NCBI GenBank assembly: GCA_964634815.1
Contig: CAZWMD010000009.1
Location: forward strand, 1 to 64,000
Length of the DNA: 64,000 nt
Reading direction: 5' to 3'
Source: JALZVT01 sp964634815
GTDB taxonomy: Bacteria > Pseudomonadota > Gammaproteobacteria > Pseudomonadales > Azotimanducaceae
Each line of letters starts with the position of its first letter. The first letter of the stretch is position 1. The notes beneath the pieces were generated by a model that did not search any database, had not been told where the DNA came from, and saw only the letters and a list, made by a program, of their open reading frames with translations. The translations under genes and the position numbers were made by a program. Shown here piece after piece: positions 43,839-52,777 of the stretch.

Positions 43839-44953
43839 TGCCCAAATCGCTTCAAATGAAAGTCTACGTTGCCAAACATCGTATCGATCATGGTTAGCCG
43901 CTTGAAGTAATGGCCAATGTTGAGCTCTTCGGTCATACCCATGCCACCATGCAATTGCACCGCATTTTGGCCAACGAACCGGCCCGACTTGCCAATCTGA
44001 ACTTTAAACGCCGAGACTGCTTTCTGTGCTTCTGCAGAATAGCCTTCGTCTAAACGCATCGCGGCCATAAACATCAGGGATTTTGATTGCTCGTACTCCA
44101 TGAACATATCAACCATGCGATGCTGTAGTACCTGGAACTTGCCAATAGGTTGGCCAAACTGCTCACGCGTCTTGCAGTACTCAACGGTGTCCTTGTAGAG
44201 AACTTCCATACAACCCACAGCTTCTGCACCGATCGCCAGGGTTGCTTCATCAATAACCTGTTGCAGAGCAGCAAGCCCCTGGTCTTTGTCGCCGAGCAGA
44301 ACCGCAGGCGTGTTGTCGAAGGTCACTTCACTGGCTCGCAACGCATCAACAGTCGGATAGTCCCGCCGGTCAATTCCGCTGGCGGAGGCATCTACGATAA
44401 ACAATGAAACCCCGGCATCGTCACGCTGTGCCCCGCTGGTACGCGCCGACACAACAAAGAAATCTGCGGAGGGGCCGTTCAGCACAACAGACTTGTGACC
44501 TGTAAGGGCAAAGCCCTCGCCGGCTACGGTTGCCGCGGTTGTTAGATCCGCGAGATTGAACCGGCCCTGAGGCTCTGCGTAGGCCAGTGCACCCTGCATG
44601 GAGCCGTCGATGATGCCTGCCAGATACTTGGCTTTTTGCCCTGCATCGCCAGCAATCTTGATCGCACCACCGGCCAGAATGACGGTCGGCAGGAACGGCT
44701 CTATCATTAGCCCGCGGCCAAACTGCTCTTGCATCAGCATGGTATCAATGGCGCTGCCGCCATAGCCGCCATCGGCTTCAGAAAACGGCATGCCCAACCA
44801 GCCCAGTTCAGCAAACTGCTTCCAGTTAGCTGCATCAAAGCCCTGCTCATGCGCGGCGGACTTTTGTCGATCATCAAAGCCATAGTCGTTCTGAATGAAC
44901 TTGGAAAGGCTTTCCTGCAGCAGGGTTTGTTCATCAGAAAAAGAAAAATCCAT
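43832..44953 (-). CDS. Acyl-CoA dehydrogenase family protein (smaller subunit)
   Basis: A 373-residue flavoprotein. N-terminal helices (MDFSFSDEQTLLQESLSKFI), the loop with TGHKSVVLNGPSADFFVV in the middle domain, and the C-terminal REQFGQPIGKFQVLQHRMVDM (FAD Arg) and VQLHGGMGMTEELNIGHYFKR (FAD-binding and active-site region). It resembles the small subunit of two-subunit dehydrogenases such as the PimC/PimD type. The other subunit is encoded 10 bp upstream. Substrate not known. Confidence 0.88.
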   Translation of the reverse strand: MDFSFSDEQTLLQESLSKFIQNDYGFDDRQKSAAHEQGFDAANWKQFAELGWLGMPFSEADGGYGGSAIDTMLMQEQFGRGLMIEPFLPTVILAGGAIKIAGDAGQKAKYLAGIIDGSMQGALAYAEPQGRFNLADLTTAATVAGEGFALTGHKSVVLNGPSADFFVVSARTSGAQRDDAGVSLFIVDASASGIDRRDYPTVDALRASEVTFDNTPAVLLGDKDQGLAALQQVIDEATLAIGAEAVGCMEVLYKDTVEYCKTREQFGQPIGKFQVLQHRMVDMFMEYEQSKSLMFMAAMRLDEGYSAEAQKAVSAFKVQIGKSGRFVGQNAVQLHGGMGMTEELNIGHYFKRLTMIDTMFGNVDFHLKRFGQL

Positions 44954-44963
44954 CGAGTCTCAC

Positions 44964-46325
44964 CTAATTGTTGGGTCTAAATCTGTTTATGTCTGTTTGT
45001 GTCTGTTTGTCTGGCCAGCCGCTCACCGGCTTGGCTGGGTCTGAGGAAACGGCGTTATCAGGGAGCTGTAACACTGATTTCGCAATAATGTTCTTCAGAT
45101 GCTCGCATGGGGCGCTGACCGCCGCGCGAGCGCGATCAGACAGCATACCCAATAGGGCTGGCTGGGAAAACTCCGGACCAATGGGTCCTTCGTTATCGAG
45201 AGCTGAAAAATCAACAAAAGGCAGCGCAAAGTAGCCCAACGCGTCCATTTGCAGATCTGCCAGCTTCTGGTTCAGTGGCGACATCTTCGACGCCACCCCC
45301 AGTCGAAGCCCCAAGGGATCAGACGCAGAGCCAGGTCCAGGGCCAGAATAAGCCCGGGCTTCAAGCACTTCGAGCGCCTCTAGTTCCACCTCCAGCGCAT
45401 GCAGCCGTGTGCGAAAATGCTCGTCTTGCCATAGCCCCTCTGGCTCCGCCTCTGAGACAAACGCAGAGCCTGTCTGGGGCTGCGCCATGGCCCTCAATTC
45501 CGTCAGCAAGCGCCGGTTTCGGGCTAGCAGGCCCGGGCGACAAAGCTCCTCCTGTTCCAGCCATTGAGCGTAAGTCCCGCCGCTTCCGGGAGCGCCCAGC
45601 ATGTGCTGGGCCCCCACCTTGACGTTATCCAGAGTCAGGCTGTGAACCCTGTGTTGGCCGGCCAGCTCCCCGATCATCGGTCGAGGCGTAACCGTCACGC
45701 CAGGAGCCGCGGATTCAACCAGAAACAGCGAATATTCACCTCGTTTGCCTGCCATCTCAGCCAACACACAGAACCAGTTTGTTTGCGCTGTTTCGGCAGG
45801 CGCCACGTCCAACACCCAGGGCTTGACGCCATCAAGACGCCAGTAGCCGCCGCCAAGGTTTGTATCAGCATTTGTATCGGCATTCGTGTCGGCAATGGGG
45901 GCAGCACGGCATTGAATCTGCGCCAAATCCAGTGCACCAGAATCTTCGCCCAGAGCCGGACACCAGACCACATCACCACGGGCAATAGCAGGCAGGTGAC
46001 GCTCTTGCTGCGCATAAGTCCCCACCTGCTGCAGCAACGGCCCAATCAGGTCTGCCCCATGCATAGACAGCTGTGGGCCACAGACCGCGGCAAGCTCCTG
46101 CTCCCATAGCAGTCGTTGCCGTGGGCTCCAGCCTGCACCGCCAGCAGCGACAGGCCACTGAGGCGTTAGCCAGCCACGGCCAGCGAGGGCATCAATAAAA
46201 CGTCGTTGCTCTCGCCACTGCCTGGGTCCTGGCATCTGCCAGGCGTTGGTTGGCCAGGTTTCCGCGAGAAACTGGCGAACATCCTTCAAAAAATCCCGAT
46301 CTGGGGCTGTCAGCTTGAAATTCAT
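44964..46325 (-). CDS. Acyl-CoA dehydrogenase family protein, divergent subunit
   Basis: A 453-residue acyl-CoA dehydrogenase-like protein. MNFKLTAPDRDFLKDVRQFL, GRGWLTPQWPVAAGGAGWSP and LIGPLLQQVGTYAQQERHLP are family-like, and GEDSGALDL stands where SEPGAGSDLA is usual. The common FAD-binding QxxGGxG motif near the C-terminus is not seen, so this may be the non-catalytic partner of the 373-residue subunit. ATG 46325 is chosen; the extension to 46406 has no ribosome-binding site. A 12-bp triple repeat (45858-45893) gives ADTNADTNADTN in a loop, and a 10-bp triple repeat lies near the stop. Confidence 0.78.
   Translation of the reverse strand: MNFKLTAPDRDFLKDVRQFLAETWPTNAWQMPGPRQWREQRRFIDALAGRGWLTPQWPVAAGGAGWSPRQRLLWEQELAAVCGPQLSMHGADLIGPLLQQVGTYAQQERHLPAIARGDVVWCPALGEDSGALDLAQIQCRAAPIADTNADTNADTNLGGGYWRLDGVKPWVLDVAPAETAQTNWFCVLAEMAGKRGEYSLFLVESAAPGVTVTPRPMIGELAGQHRVHSLTLDNVKVGAQHMLGAPGSGGTYAQWLEQEELCRPGLLARNRRLLTELRAMAQPQTGSAFVSEAEPEGLWQDEHFRTRLHALEVELEALEVLEARAYSGPGPGSASDPLGLRLGVASKMSPLNQKLADLQMDALGYFALPFVDFSALDNEGPIGPEFSQPALLGMLSDRARAAVSAPCEHLKNIIAKSVLQLPDNAVSSDPAKPVSGWPDKQTQTDINRFRPNN
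44983..45012. repeat. 10-bp triple tandem repeat near a C-terminus
   Basis: CTGTTTATGT, CTGTTTGTGT and CTGTTTGTCT run head to tail (44983-45012) inside the end of the divergent acyl-CoA dehydrogenase gene, just before its stop (44964-44966). They encode the KQTQTDINR stretch. Confidence 0.6.
45858..45893. repeat. 12-bp triple tandem repeat in the divergent acyl-CoA dehydrogenase
   Basis: Three nearly identical 12-bp units encode ADTN three times in a surface loop. The copies differ at one or two bases, so slippage happened some time ago. Confidence 0.6.
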
Positions 46326-46487
46326 TGGCACAAGTTTAACCGCAAAGGCCTCTGACATTCGGTCGTCAAACACTTCTCGGACGCTTCGCACGCTGCCACT
46401 GGACAAGCGCCAACAGACCGGCCAAATTGTTGCCCATTAAAAGTCACCAACAAAGAGCGCCTGGGAGCGCCCGGGAGCGACTGGCAT

Positions 46488-49184
46488 ATGGTATTGCGGC
46501 TATTTTCCAGGTCGTCCTCTTCTTCTGACTCTGCGGACAAAAAATCAGCGGCAAAACAGGCGGCACCACAACCACAGGTGCTGCCCGCAACAGCAACTAC
46601 CGAGGAGCGTGTTGCCGCTGTTCGTAACGCGGGGCAGCCGAAAGAGCGTCAGGCGCTCATCAAGGATATCGCAGACCCCAAAGCACTTCGCGATCTGGCC
46701 CAGGAACCCGACTGTCTGGCTGCCTGTGCAGATCGGCTTGCCAGTCTTGAGTCAATAGACTCAGCACTCGAGCTGGTACGAACTGCACAATCCAGGCGCA
46801 CTGCACAGCCAGCAAACAGTCTGGGCGATGCTGCGATCCAACTGGCACTACACACGCATAACAATGAACTCCGTAGCGCCCAAATCGACGCACTGAATTC
46901 TGAGCAGTCTTTGGTTGCCCTCGAACATGCCTCACGCTCAAAAAACAAAACCTGCAATCGACTCGCCCGAGCCCGCCTGGATGCTCTGCGCAGCGCCAGA
47001 GTCCAATGCGCGGAGGCTACTGCAGAAACTCTGGAGATCGCGCAACACGCCGAACGTCTTGAGGTTGATGCCTATTTGAGTGCGCGCTACGACGCGTTGG
47101 CTCAGAAACATCAGAGAGCGAGTGAGCACCACGCACAAAGTAGCGCCCTGCTAAGACACTTCGGTGAAACAGCGCAGGCCCTTGCTGTGATGCCGAAACC
47201 TCCAAGCGTCGTTGTCGAAGAAACTGTCACCAGCGGTCCAGATTTTTCAGAACTCGCGACAAGATTTGGTGCATTCAAGAAGTCATTGATCGAAGGGGTA
47301 CAGGCTAAGGATATCGCGATTGATTTAGCTCAGGCCGCAAGCGAGTGGCGAGAAGCCATTGCTCAGGCAACGCCGGATGCACAAGCAATAGAAGAAGTTT
47401 CCAGCTGCTCCAAACTCTACGAATCAGTGCGCTCCTGCGAAACGCTACTGGAAGAACGAAAAGCAGCAATTAGCGAGTTACTCCAAAGCGAGGCACCTTT
47501 AAAGGCGCAAGACATACAGGGACTTACCCAGGACGAACTACACACTGCGTGGCAAGCCCGTGAGTTAGCCCATAATCAAACCAGATCGATCAACGAGTTA
47601 ACTAAAAACCTGCGTTATCCAGGGGCAGTGAAACAACCTGATCTTTTTGCGGCACTCGAAACGCGCAGAAGTGAACTTGCAGCGGTACAACGCGCCTGCG
47701 CAGAAAAACAAAAACCTCTGGAAACAAGCTTCGATGAACAGATTAATCAACTCGATAAAGCCATTAAGTCAGGGGAACTAAAAAAAGCCGAGTCGGCCCG
47801 CGCACAGGCATTCAAGTTGCAGGACGCTCTTCCTGGTGATGCAGCACGCGGTGCAAGAAAACGCTTTGGCAGCCTCATCGCCAGCATGCAGAACCTTCGG
47901 GATTGGCAGCACTTTGCGACCGACCCAAAACGGGAGGAACTGTGCGAAAAGATGCAGGCGCTTGCCATGCAGCCCAAAGAGCCGGACGAACAGGCGGATC
48001 TGGTAAAAGAACTACGCTCGCAATGGAACGCCTTGGGTGGAAAAGGACCCAAGGAACTCGCCAACCGATTCGACGATGCGGCTGCTCGCGCCTTCGAACC
48101 TTGCCGCCAGTACTACGCGGAACTAGCACAAACCCGGGAAGAAAATCTAAACACACGAAAGCAGATTCTCGCGCAAGTGGAAGGGTTTGTTAATGAAACT
48201 AACTGGGCCAATGTTGATCTCATCAACGTTCGGAAAATACTTGATTCTGCACGCAGTGAATGGCGAGCGGCCTTCCCGGTTGAACGGAATGCCAACAAGA
48301 AACTCGAGAAACGTTTTCAGAGCGCTACCGATGATCTGTATGCGAGGCTCAAGGATGGCTGGGGAGAAAATCTCGCTGCAAAAGAAAAACTGGTACTAGA
48401 AGCCCAAGCGCTGCTCAACAGCGAGGAGGCTTTGCCGGCGCGACTGGATACTGCCAAGCAGTTACAGGTACGCTGGAAAGAAACAGGGCCTGCTCCTCGC
48501 GGGCCTGACCAAAAGCTATGGAAGAAATTTCGTACAGCCTGTGATGCTCTGTTCAATGCTCGGGATGAAGAACGCTCGGCTCAGCAAGCCCAATACGCTG
48601 ACAACCAAACCAAAGCCAACGCACGCCTGCAGGAGTTTGCCCAGGTCCTCGAAACCACTGAGGCCGCTGAACTAGATCGCTCACTGCTTAGTGCTCTAAA
48701 ACAAGACCTTAACCAAGTCGAGCACCTGGACCGCGAGATAATTAGCAAACTTCGTACTCTAGAAGATCGCTTCAAAGCCAAGCTTGCACTCAAAGCAGCG
48801 GCTCAAAAGATCGAGAAGCTGGCCTTGTTGCGCGCCCTGGATACCCAGGCAGCCACCGCAGAGCTCAATGGAGAAGCTGTGGCCCAGGAAGTCGTTACTC
48901 AGGATGCGTTGTTTGCTGAGCGCCGGCTGGCTGAGGCCAATGCGCATCTGGATCTGGTTATCGAAGCCGAATCCCAGGCTGGCATCGATTCACCCGCAAG
49001 CGATGCTCAAAGACGCATGGAACTGCAAGTCCAGCGACTAAACGCGGGGATGAACAGCGGCGCACGGCAAACCCTTGGGGCACTCGAATTTGCAAGGCAG
49101 TGGTGTGGGCTTCAGGCAACCAACGACTCTCAGGCGCTGCGCAGTCGCTTGTTTGCAGCAGCTGAAAAACTACTGGCGCCTTAG
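46488..49184 (+). CDS. DUF349 domain-containing protein
   Basis: An 898-residue helical, Ala/Glu/Gln-rich soluble protein. It has an N-terminal Ser-rich lead and then several DUF349 repeats, seen in recurring helices with a W-x-x-x-G motif such as LRSQWNALGGKGPKELANRFDDA, LQVRWKETGPAPRGPDQKLW and ARSEWRAAFPVERNANKKL. The function of DUF349 proteins is not settled; they are common in Gammaproteobacteria. The ATG has GGGAG upstream. It stands alone between two opposite-strand blocks. Confidence 0.85.
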   Translation: MVLRLFSRSSSSSDSADKKSAAKQAAPQPQVLPATATTEERVAAVRNAGQPKERQALIKDIADPKALRDLAQEPDCLAACADRLASLESIDSALELVRTAQSRRTAQPANSLGDAAIQLALHTHNNELRSAQIDALNSEQSLVALEHASRSKNKTCNRLARARLDALRSARVQCAEATAETLEIAQHAERLEVDAYLSARYDALAQKHQRASEHHAQSSALLRHFGETAQALAVMPKPPSVVVEETVTSGPDFSELATRFGAFKKSLIEGVQAKDIAIDLAQAASEWREAIAQATPDAQAIEEVSSCSKLYESVRSCETLLEERKAAISELLQSEAPLKAQDIQGLTQDELHTAWQARELAHNQTRSINELTKNLRYPGAVKQPDLFAALETRRSELAAVQRACAEKQKPLETSFDEQINQLDKAIKSGELKKAESARAQAFKLQDALPGDAARGARKRFGSLIASMQNLRDWQHFATDPKREELCEKMQALAMQPKEPDEQADLVKELRSQWNALGGKGPKELANRFDDAAARAFEPCRQYYAELAQTREENLNTRKQILAQVEGFVNETNWANVDLINVRKILDSARSEWRAAFPVERNANKKLEKRFQSATDDLYARLKDGWGENLAAKEKLVLEAQALLNSEEALPARLDTAKQLQVRWKETGPAPRGPDQKLWKKFRTACDALFNARDEERSAQQAQYADNQTKANARLQEFAQVLETTEAAELDRSLLSALKQDLNQVEHLDREIISKLRTLEDRFKAKLALKAAAQKIEKLALLRALDTQAATAELNGEAVAQEVVTQDALFAERRLAEANAHLDLVIEAESQAGIDSPASDAQRRMELQVQRLNAGMNSGARQTLGALEFARQWCGLQATNDSQALRSRLFAAAEKLLAP

Positions 49185-49211
49185 GTTGCGAGATGAACCT
49201 TTGGTGGTGAC

Positions 49212-50591
49212 CTAGCCAGGCAGCAACAACTCAACGCGCGCCCCGCCGAGAGGACTTGCACCCAAAGACAGTTCGCCGCCGTAGAGCGACACAAGCTCGA
49301 CAACAACGGAGAGGCCAATGCCCTGGCCTTGCTTTGCGGTGTCTCCACGACCACCGCGGGCCAGAACCTGGGCCTGCTGATCGGCTGGAATCCCCGGACC
49401 GTCGTCGTCGAGAACAATTAACACGGCGTTCGAAGGACCGCCAACAGAAGTTTCGTCAGGTTCCAACACCCGAACCTGCACTCGGGACCTGGTGTATTTA
49501 AAAGCGTTTTCGAGAAGATTACCCAGCATTTCCATAAGATCTCGTTCATCGCCACGAAACTTCAAGTCCTGAGAGCCCGCAATATCGATCTGCAGGCCTT
49601 TGTCGCGATAAGCCGTGCGCAGCGCCTTGCTCAATCTTTCTATCACTCTGCGCACCCCAACCAGATGACCAACCACAACAGGTCCACTTGAAACCGCGCG
49701 CGACAGCTGATGCGCCACGGTGGTCTCCATCCGATCCAGTTGATCGTTAAGCAACGAACGATCCGGGGAGGTGGGATCGCGCAGTGCGTTTCGGATCACC
49801 GCAAGCGGGGTTTTCAGCGAGTGCGCCAGATCATCAAGCGCATTGCGATGCCGCGCCCGACTGGCGGTTTCATGTTCGACAAACCGATCCAGATTGTTAG
49901 CAAGCCCAGTCAATTCATGGGGATAATCACCACTCAAAGACTGCCGTTTGCCTGCTTCAAGCTCGGCCACTTCATCCGCCATAACACGCACAGGCCGCAG
50001 TCCGACACGAACGGCCACAATCTGCACAAGCACCATTACCAGTGCCACCCCCAACATTCCCACCCAAAGGCTGCGACGAAACTCGTTGACCTGTACTTCA
50101 AATGGTCCGCTGTCTGCCGCCGCTCTGAACAACAGCTCCACTTCTTCACCCCTGTCCTCCCAAATCACCGCGTAGGACAAAAAGAATCGTTTGAGACCCT
50201 GCACTCGTCCATCGTAGAAACGGAAGTCCCCCGGCGCCAGCCGGTCTCCACCAATGGAGCTGGACAAGGCCGCGAATTCAACGTCGGACAGCCGCGCAGA
50301 CCGCGACATCCAGAGTTCTTCGCCGTCTGTCGTTTGAACCACCGCGTAACGCCCAGATTCCGGCTGGGACAGAACCCCCAGGGTTGCATCGTCAGGCAGA
50401 TACAGACCGTCCTCGGCTTCTTCAACCGCCCCCATTACCGAGTAGATAACAAGCTCGAGCTGTTGCTCTGCTGCCGCCAGGTTGCTTGCACGAAACGAAG
50501 CATCCAGCACCGCTCCGGTGAGCCCCAATGACACGGCGAGCACCAGGAGCGTCAGGATGAGTAGCCGTGACTGAAGTCCTGGCTTAAACAT
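49212..50591 (-). CDS. Sensor histidine kinase, PhoQ-like
   Basis: A 459-residue membrane kinase with two TM helices (about 10-30 and 175-195) around a periplasmic domain of about 140 residues, a HAMP-like linker (LRPVRVMADEVAELEAGKR), the H-box DLAHSLKTPLAVIRNAL of the PhoQ type, N-box MEMLGNLLENAFKYT, G1 DDDGPGIPADQQ and G2 GQGIGLSVVVELVSLYGG. It lies 53 bp downstream of the response regulator and should be its partner. The periplasmic domain lacks an obvious acidic patch, so the signal is not assigned. Confidence 0.88.
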   Translation of the reverse strand: MFKPGLQSRLLILTLLVLAVSLGLTGAVLDASFRASNLAAAEQQLELVIYSVMGAVEEAEDGLYLPDDATLGVLSQPESGRYAVVQTTDGEELWMSRSARLSDVEFAALSSSIGGDRLAPGDFRFYDGRVQGLKRFFLSYAVIWEDRGEEVELLFRAAADSGPFEVQVNEFRRSLWVGMLGVALVMVLVQIVAVRVGLRPVRVMADEVAELEAGKRQSLSGDYPHELTGLANNLDRFVEHETASRARHRNALDDLAHSLKTPLAVIRNALRDPTSPDRSLLNDQLDRMETTVAHQLSRAVSSGPVVVGHLVGVRRVIERLSKALRTAYRDKGLQIDIAGSQDLKFRGDERDLMEMLGNLLENAFKYTRSRVQVRVLEPDETSVGGPSNAVLIVLDDDGPGIPADQQAQVLARGGRGDTAKQGQGIGLSVVVELVSLYGGELSLGASPLGGARVELLLPG

Positions 50592-50644
50592 GACGAGCGA
50601 TCAGCAGAGAATCAAGACGCACTGGGTGGCAAGCACATCACCCC

Positions 50645-51325
50645 TCAGCCCGTAGATTCTGCGGCAAACCGGTAACCCTGGCCGCGCACTGTGCGAATAG
50701 GTTTGCGCGTTCCATCGGGATCCACCTTCTTGCGCAGCCGACCGACAAACACTTCGATTACGTTACTGTCACGGTCAAAATCCTGATCGTACAGATGATC
50801 GGTGAGTTCTGTCTTCGACACAACGCGGTCTCCGTTAACCATCAGATACTCGAGGACTTTGTATTCAAACGCGGTCAGCTCAACCAGATCGCCGGCCAAC
50901 CGAACTTCCTTTTTAGCGGTGTCCAGCTGCAAATCCCCAGCGGTCATCACCGGAGAAGCGTGGCCTGCGGCGCGCCGCAAGAGAGCATTTATGCGCGCTG
51001 CCAGCTCTTCCATATGGAATGGCTTGGTTAGATAGTCATCAGCACCGGCTTCAAGACCACGAACCTTGTCTTGCCAATGGCTGCGCGCTGTGAGAATCAG
51101 GACCGGAAACGAACGATCTTCGGAGCGCAGCGTTTCGATAACTGCAACGCCATCTACCTTCGGCAGGCCAAGATCAATGACCGCAGCGTCGTAGCTGTAT
51201 TCGCGGCCGTAATAAAGCGCTTCTTCGCCGTCAGCGGCCTCGTCTGTTACGTACCCCTCGCCCTTGAGATACTCAACCAGCTGACTGCGCAGCGCTTCTT
51301 CATCTTCAACAATAAGGATGCGCAT
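50645..51325 (-). CDS. OmpR/PhoP-family response regulator
   Basis: A 226-residue regulator with an N-terminal receiver domain (MRILIVEDEEALRSQL, phospho-acceptor Asp in AAVIDLGLPKVDG, Lys in DDYLTKPF) and a C-terminal winged-helix DNA-binding domain (LTAFEYKVLEYLMVNGDRVVSK, then VIEVFVGRLRKKVD and IRTVRGQGYRF). The whole protein is close in pattern to PhoP. ATG 51325 has CAGGAG at good spacing, so the longer in-frame starts are rejected. Together with the PhoQ-like kinase it probably regulates the PepSY and glycine-zipper genes just upstream. Confidence 0.92.
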   Translation of the reverse strand: MRILIVEDEEALRSQLVEYLKGEGYVTDEAADGEEALYYGREYSYDAAVIDLGLPKVDGVAVIETLRSEDRSFPVLILTARSHWQDKVRGLEAGADDYLTKPFHMEELAARINALLRRAAGHASPVMTAGDLQLDTAKKEVRLAGDLVELTAFEYKVLEYLMVNGDRVVSKTELTDHLYDQDFDRDSNVIEVFVGRLRKKVDPDGTRKPIRTVRGQGYRFAAESTG

Positions 51326-51385
51326 AACTAGGCTCCTGTTCCAAAACATTATTGAGCGAGGCAAACATTCCGCTAGCCGCCCATT

Positions 51386-51805
51386 CTAGCCATCACCGAT
51401 GGTGCGTAAGGGGGGCTCGGGGGGAGCAGCAGGCGGCGCACTGGTTTGCCCACTTCGTACATACAGGGTCTTGACCCGGCCACCATCCACCAGAACGCGC
51501 ACTCGATAACCCAGGGAATCGCCACGTCGGGAAGGGTTTACGGAGAGCACTCTCCCACCAAGGAGCTTTCGCGCCCGGGCGGCGGCTTGCGCGGCACTCA
51601 CGCTGGGTTGGGCGACAAAGGAGCTACGCCCTGAGGCCTCGAGTTGCGTTTCGTCTTGCGCCCGATCTCTTTCAGAGTCTGCAGCAAAAGCCGCTCCTGA
51701 CAACGCGCTGCTCCAAAAGAGCAGCGCGCTGGCGGCCATCAGCGGCTTCAAATGACTTGGCCGGGCACTTCTGATCCTGAGCTTTGACGAGAATAAGCTG
51801 GACAT
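51386..51805 (-). CDS. Exported PepSY-like protein
   Basis: A 139-residue protein with a signal peptide (LMAASALLFWSSALSGAAFA) and a domain containing VSAAQAAARARKLLGGRVLSVNP and YRVRVLVDGGRVKTLYV, which matches the PepSY pattern. The C-terminus is Pro-rich. PepSY proteins are often encoded beside two-component systems and may inhibit proteases or modulate signalling. It lies 60 bp upstream of the response regulator on the same strand. Confidence 0.8.
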   Translation of the reverse strand: MSSLFSSKLRIRSARPSHLKPLMAASALLFWSSALSGAAFAADSERDRAQDETQLEASGRSSFVAQPSVSAAQAAARARKLLGGRVLSVNPSRRGDSLGYRVRVLVDGGRVKTLYVRSGQTSAPPAAPPEPPLRTIGDG

Positions 51806-51855
51806 AACTCTGCCGAACGCCCATCAGGCGAAACACGCTGATTGTAACCCATTAG

Positions 51856-52527
51856 CTAGGGGACGGGGGTGACCGAAACGCTGACGTCCAGATACCGACC
51901 CGGGTCGTAATCAAGCAAGGTGGTGTAGGTTTCGCCACCATAGGCGTAGGCCACATCGTAACCTCTGATCCGCTCCTCAGTCCGGGTGTCAGAGACCACC
52001 TCGCAGACCTGTTCTGTGCGGTAACGCACACCAGAATAGCTGTCACTACGACGCTCGTGATTACGCCGTGAGATATCGGCCCCAATCGAACCACCCAGCA
52101 CGGCACCAACGGCGGTCCCGATCTTTTTATTGGTCTTGCCATTTCCGACCGCATGGCCCAGCGCGCCGCCCACAATGGCACCAACAACGCCTGGCGTCCG
52201 GGAGCGGTAGCCACGGGAATAGCTGTCCCGATAGCCGTTGCTGTTCAGCCGCACCCGTTCGTTTCGGCACACCTCACGGGGCTGATAGACTTCCACCGTC
52301 TCCACTACCGGGTTGACGCTCAGTACCTCTGCGCGCTGAATCTGGGAGTCATCCTGGACGCCATGGTGATAGTTTGCCATTGCCGGGGCAGCTGCGAGAG
52401 TCAGTAGTCCAGTCATCACACAGGCAACTAACCCTGGTGTTGACCCAAGCCTAATCATTGGATCGGCCAGGGTTGCCGGGGCACCAGGCCTCGTATCTGC
52501 ATGGTTTGGGCAAGTGTGGGTAGTCAT
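51856..52527 (-). CDS. Glycine-zipper 2TM exported protein
   Basis: A 223-residue protein. A signal-type segment (LVACVMTGLLTLAAAPAMA) is followed by a glycine zipper, VVGAIVGGALGHAVGNGKTN and IGTAVGAVLGGSIGADI, and a tail with two Cys (VCRNERVR and EQVCEVV). Such 2TM glycine-zipper proteins are often outer-membrane-associated. ATG 52527 (MTTHTCPN) has GAGAGG at good spacing; a start at 52458 just before the hydrophobic segment is possible but has no site. It is the first gene of the set with PepSY and the two-component system. Confidence 0.75.
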   Translation of the reverse strand: MTTHTCPNHADTRPGAPATLADPMIRLGSTPGLVACVMTGLLTLAAAPAMANYHHGVQDDSQIQRAEVLSVNPVVETVEVYQPREVCRNERVRLNSNGYRDSYSRGYRSRTPGVVGAIVGGALGHAVGNGKTNKKIGTAVGAVLGGSIGADISRRNHERRSDSYSGVRYRTEQVCEVVSDTRTEERIRGYDVAYAYGGETYTTLLDYDPGRYLDVSVSVTPVP

Positions 52528-52680
52528 GGCGAACACCTCTCATGTGAATCTGATACATCAAAAAATTCAAAAACGGCGCTGATACTCGGGCATCAGGTGA
52601 TCCTAAGGTAGGCAGAACTGACTGAACCGGGAATGAATGTGGAACCGCCAGTCAAATCTCGGTCTAACTTTTAGCAATAA

Positions 52681-52736
52681 TTGTCGGATATCAGTGCTTT
52701 TGCCGGCCCCTGGAGGCCGCTAGACTGCGCCGACAA
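52681..52736 (+). promoter_or_regulatory. Inverted repeats in the leader of the M16 protease gene
   Basis: TTGTCGG (52681-52687) pairs with CCGACAA (52730-52736), and inside it CGGCC pairs with GGCCG (52704-52719). The nested structure lies 42 bp before the protease start. It could be a leader RNA hairpin or an operator. No sharp promoter is seen. Confidence 0.3.
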
Positions 52737-52777
52737 CTATTTTTCGAATCAGTCCCGGTTTCAGAGGCTCGGTCCCT

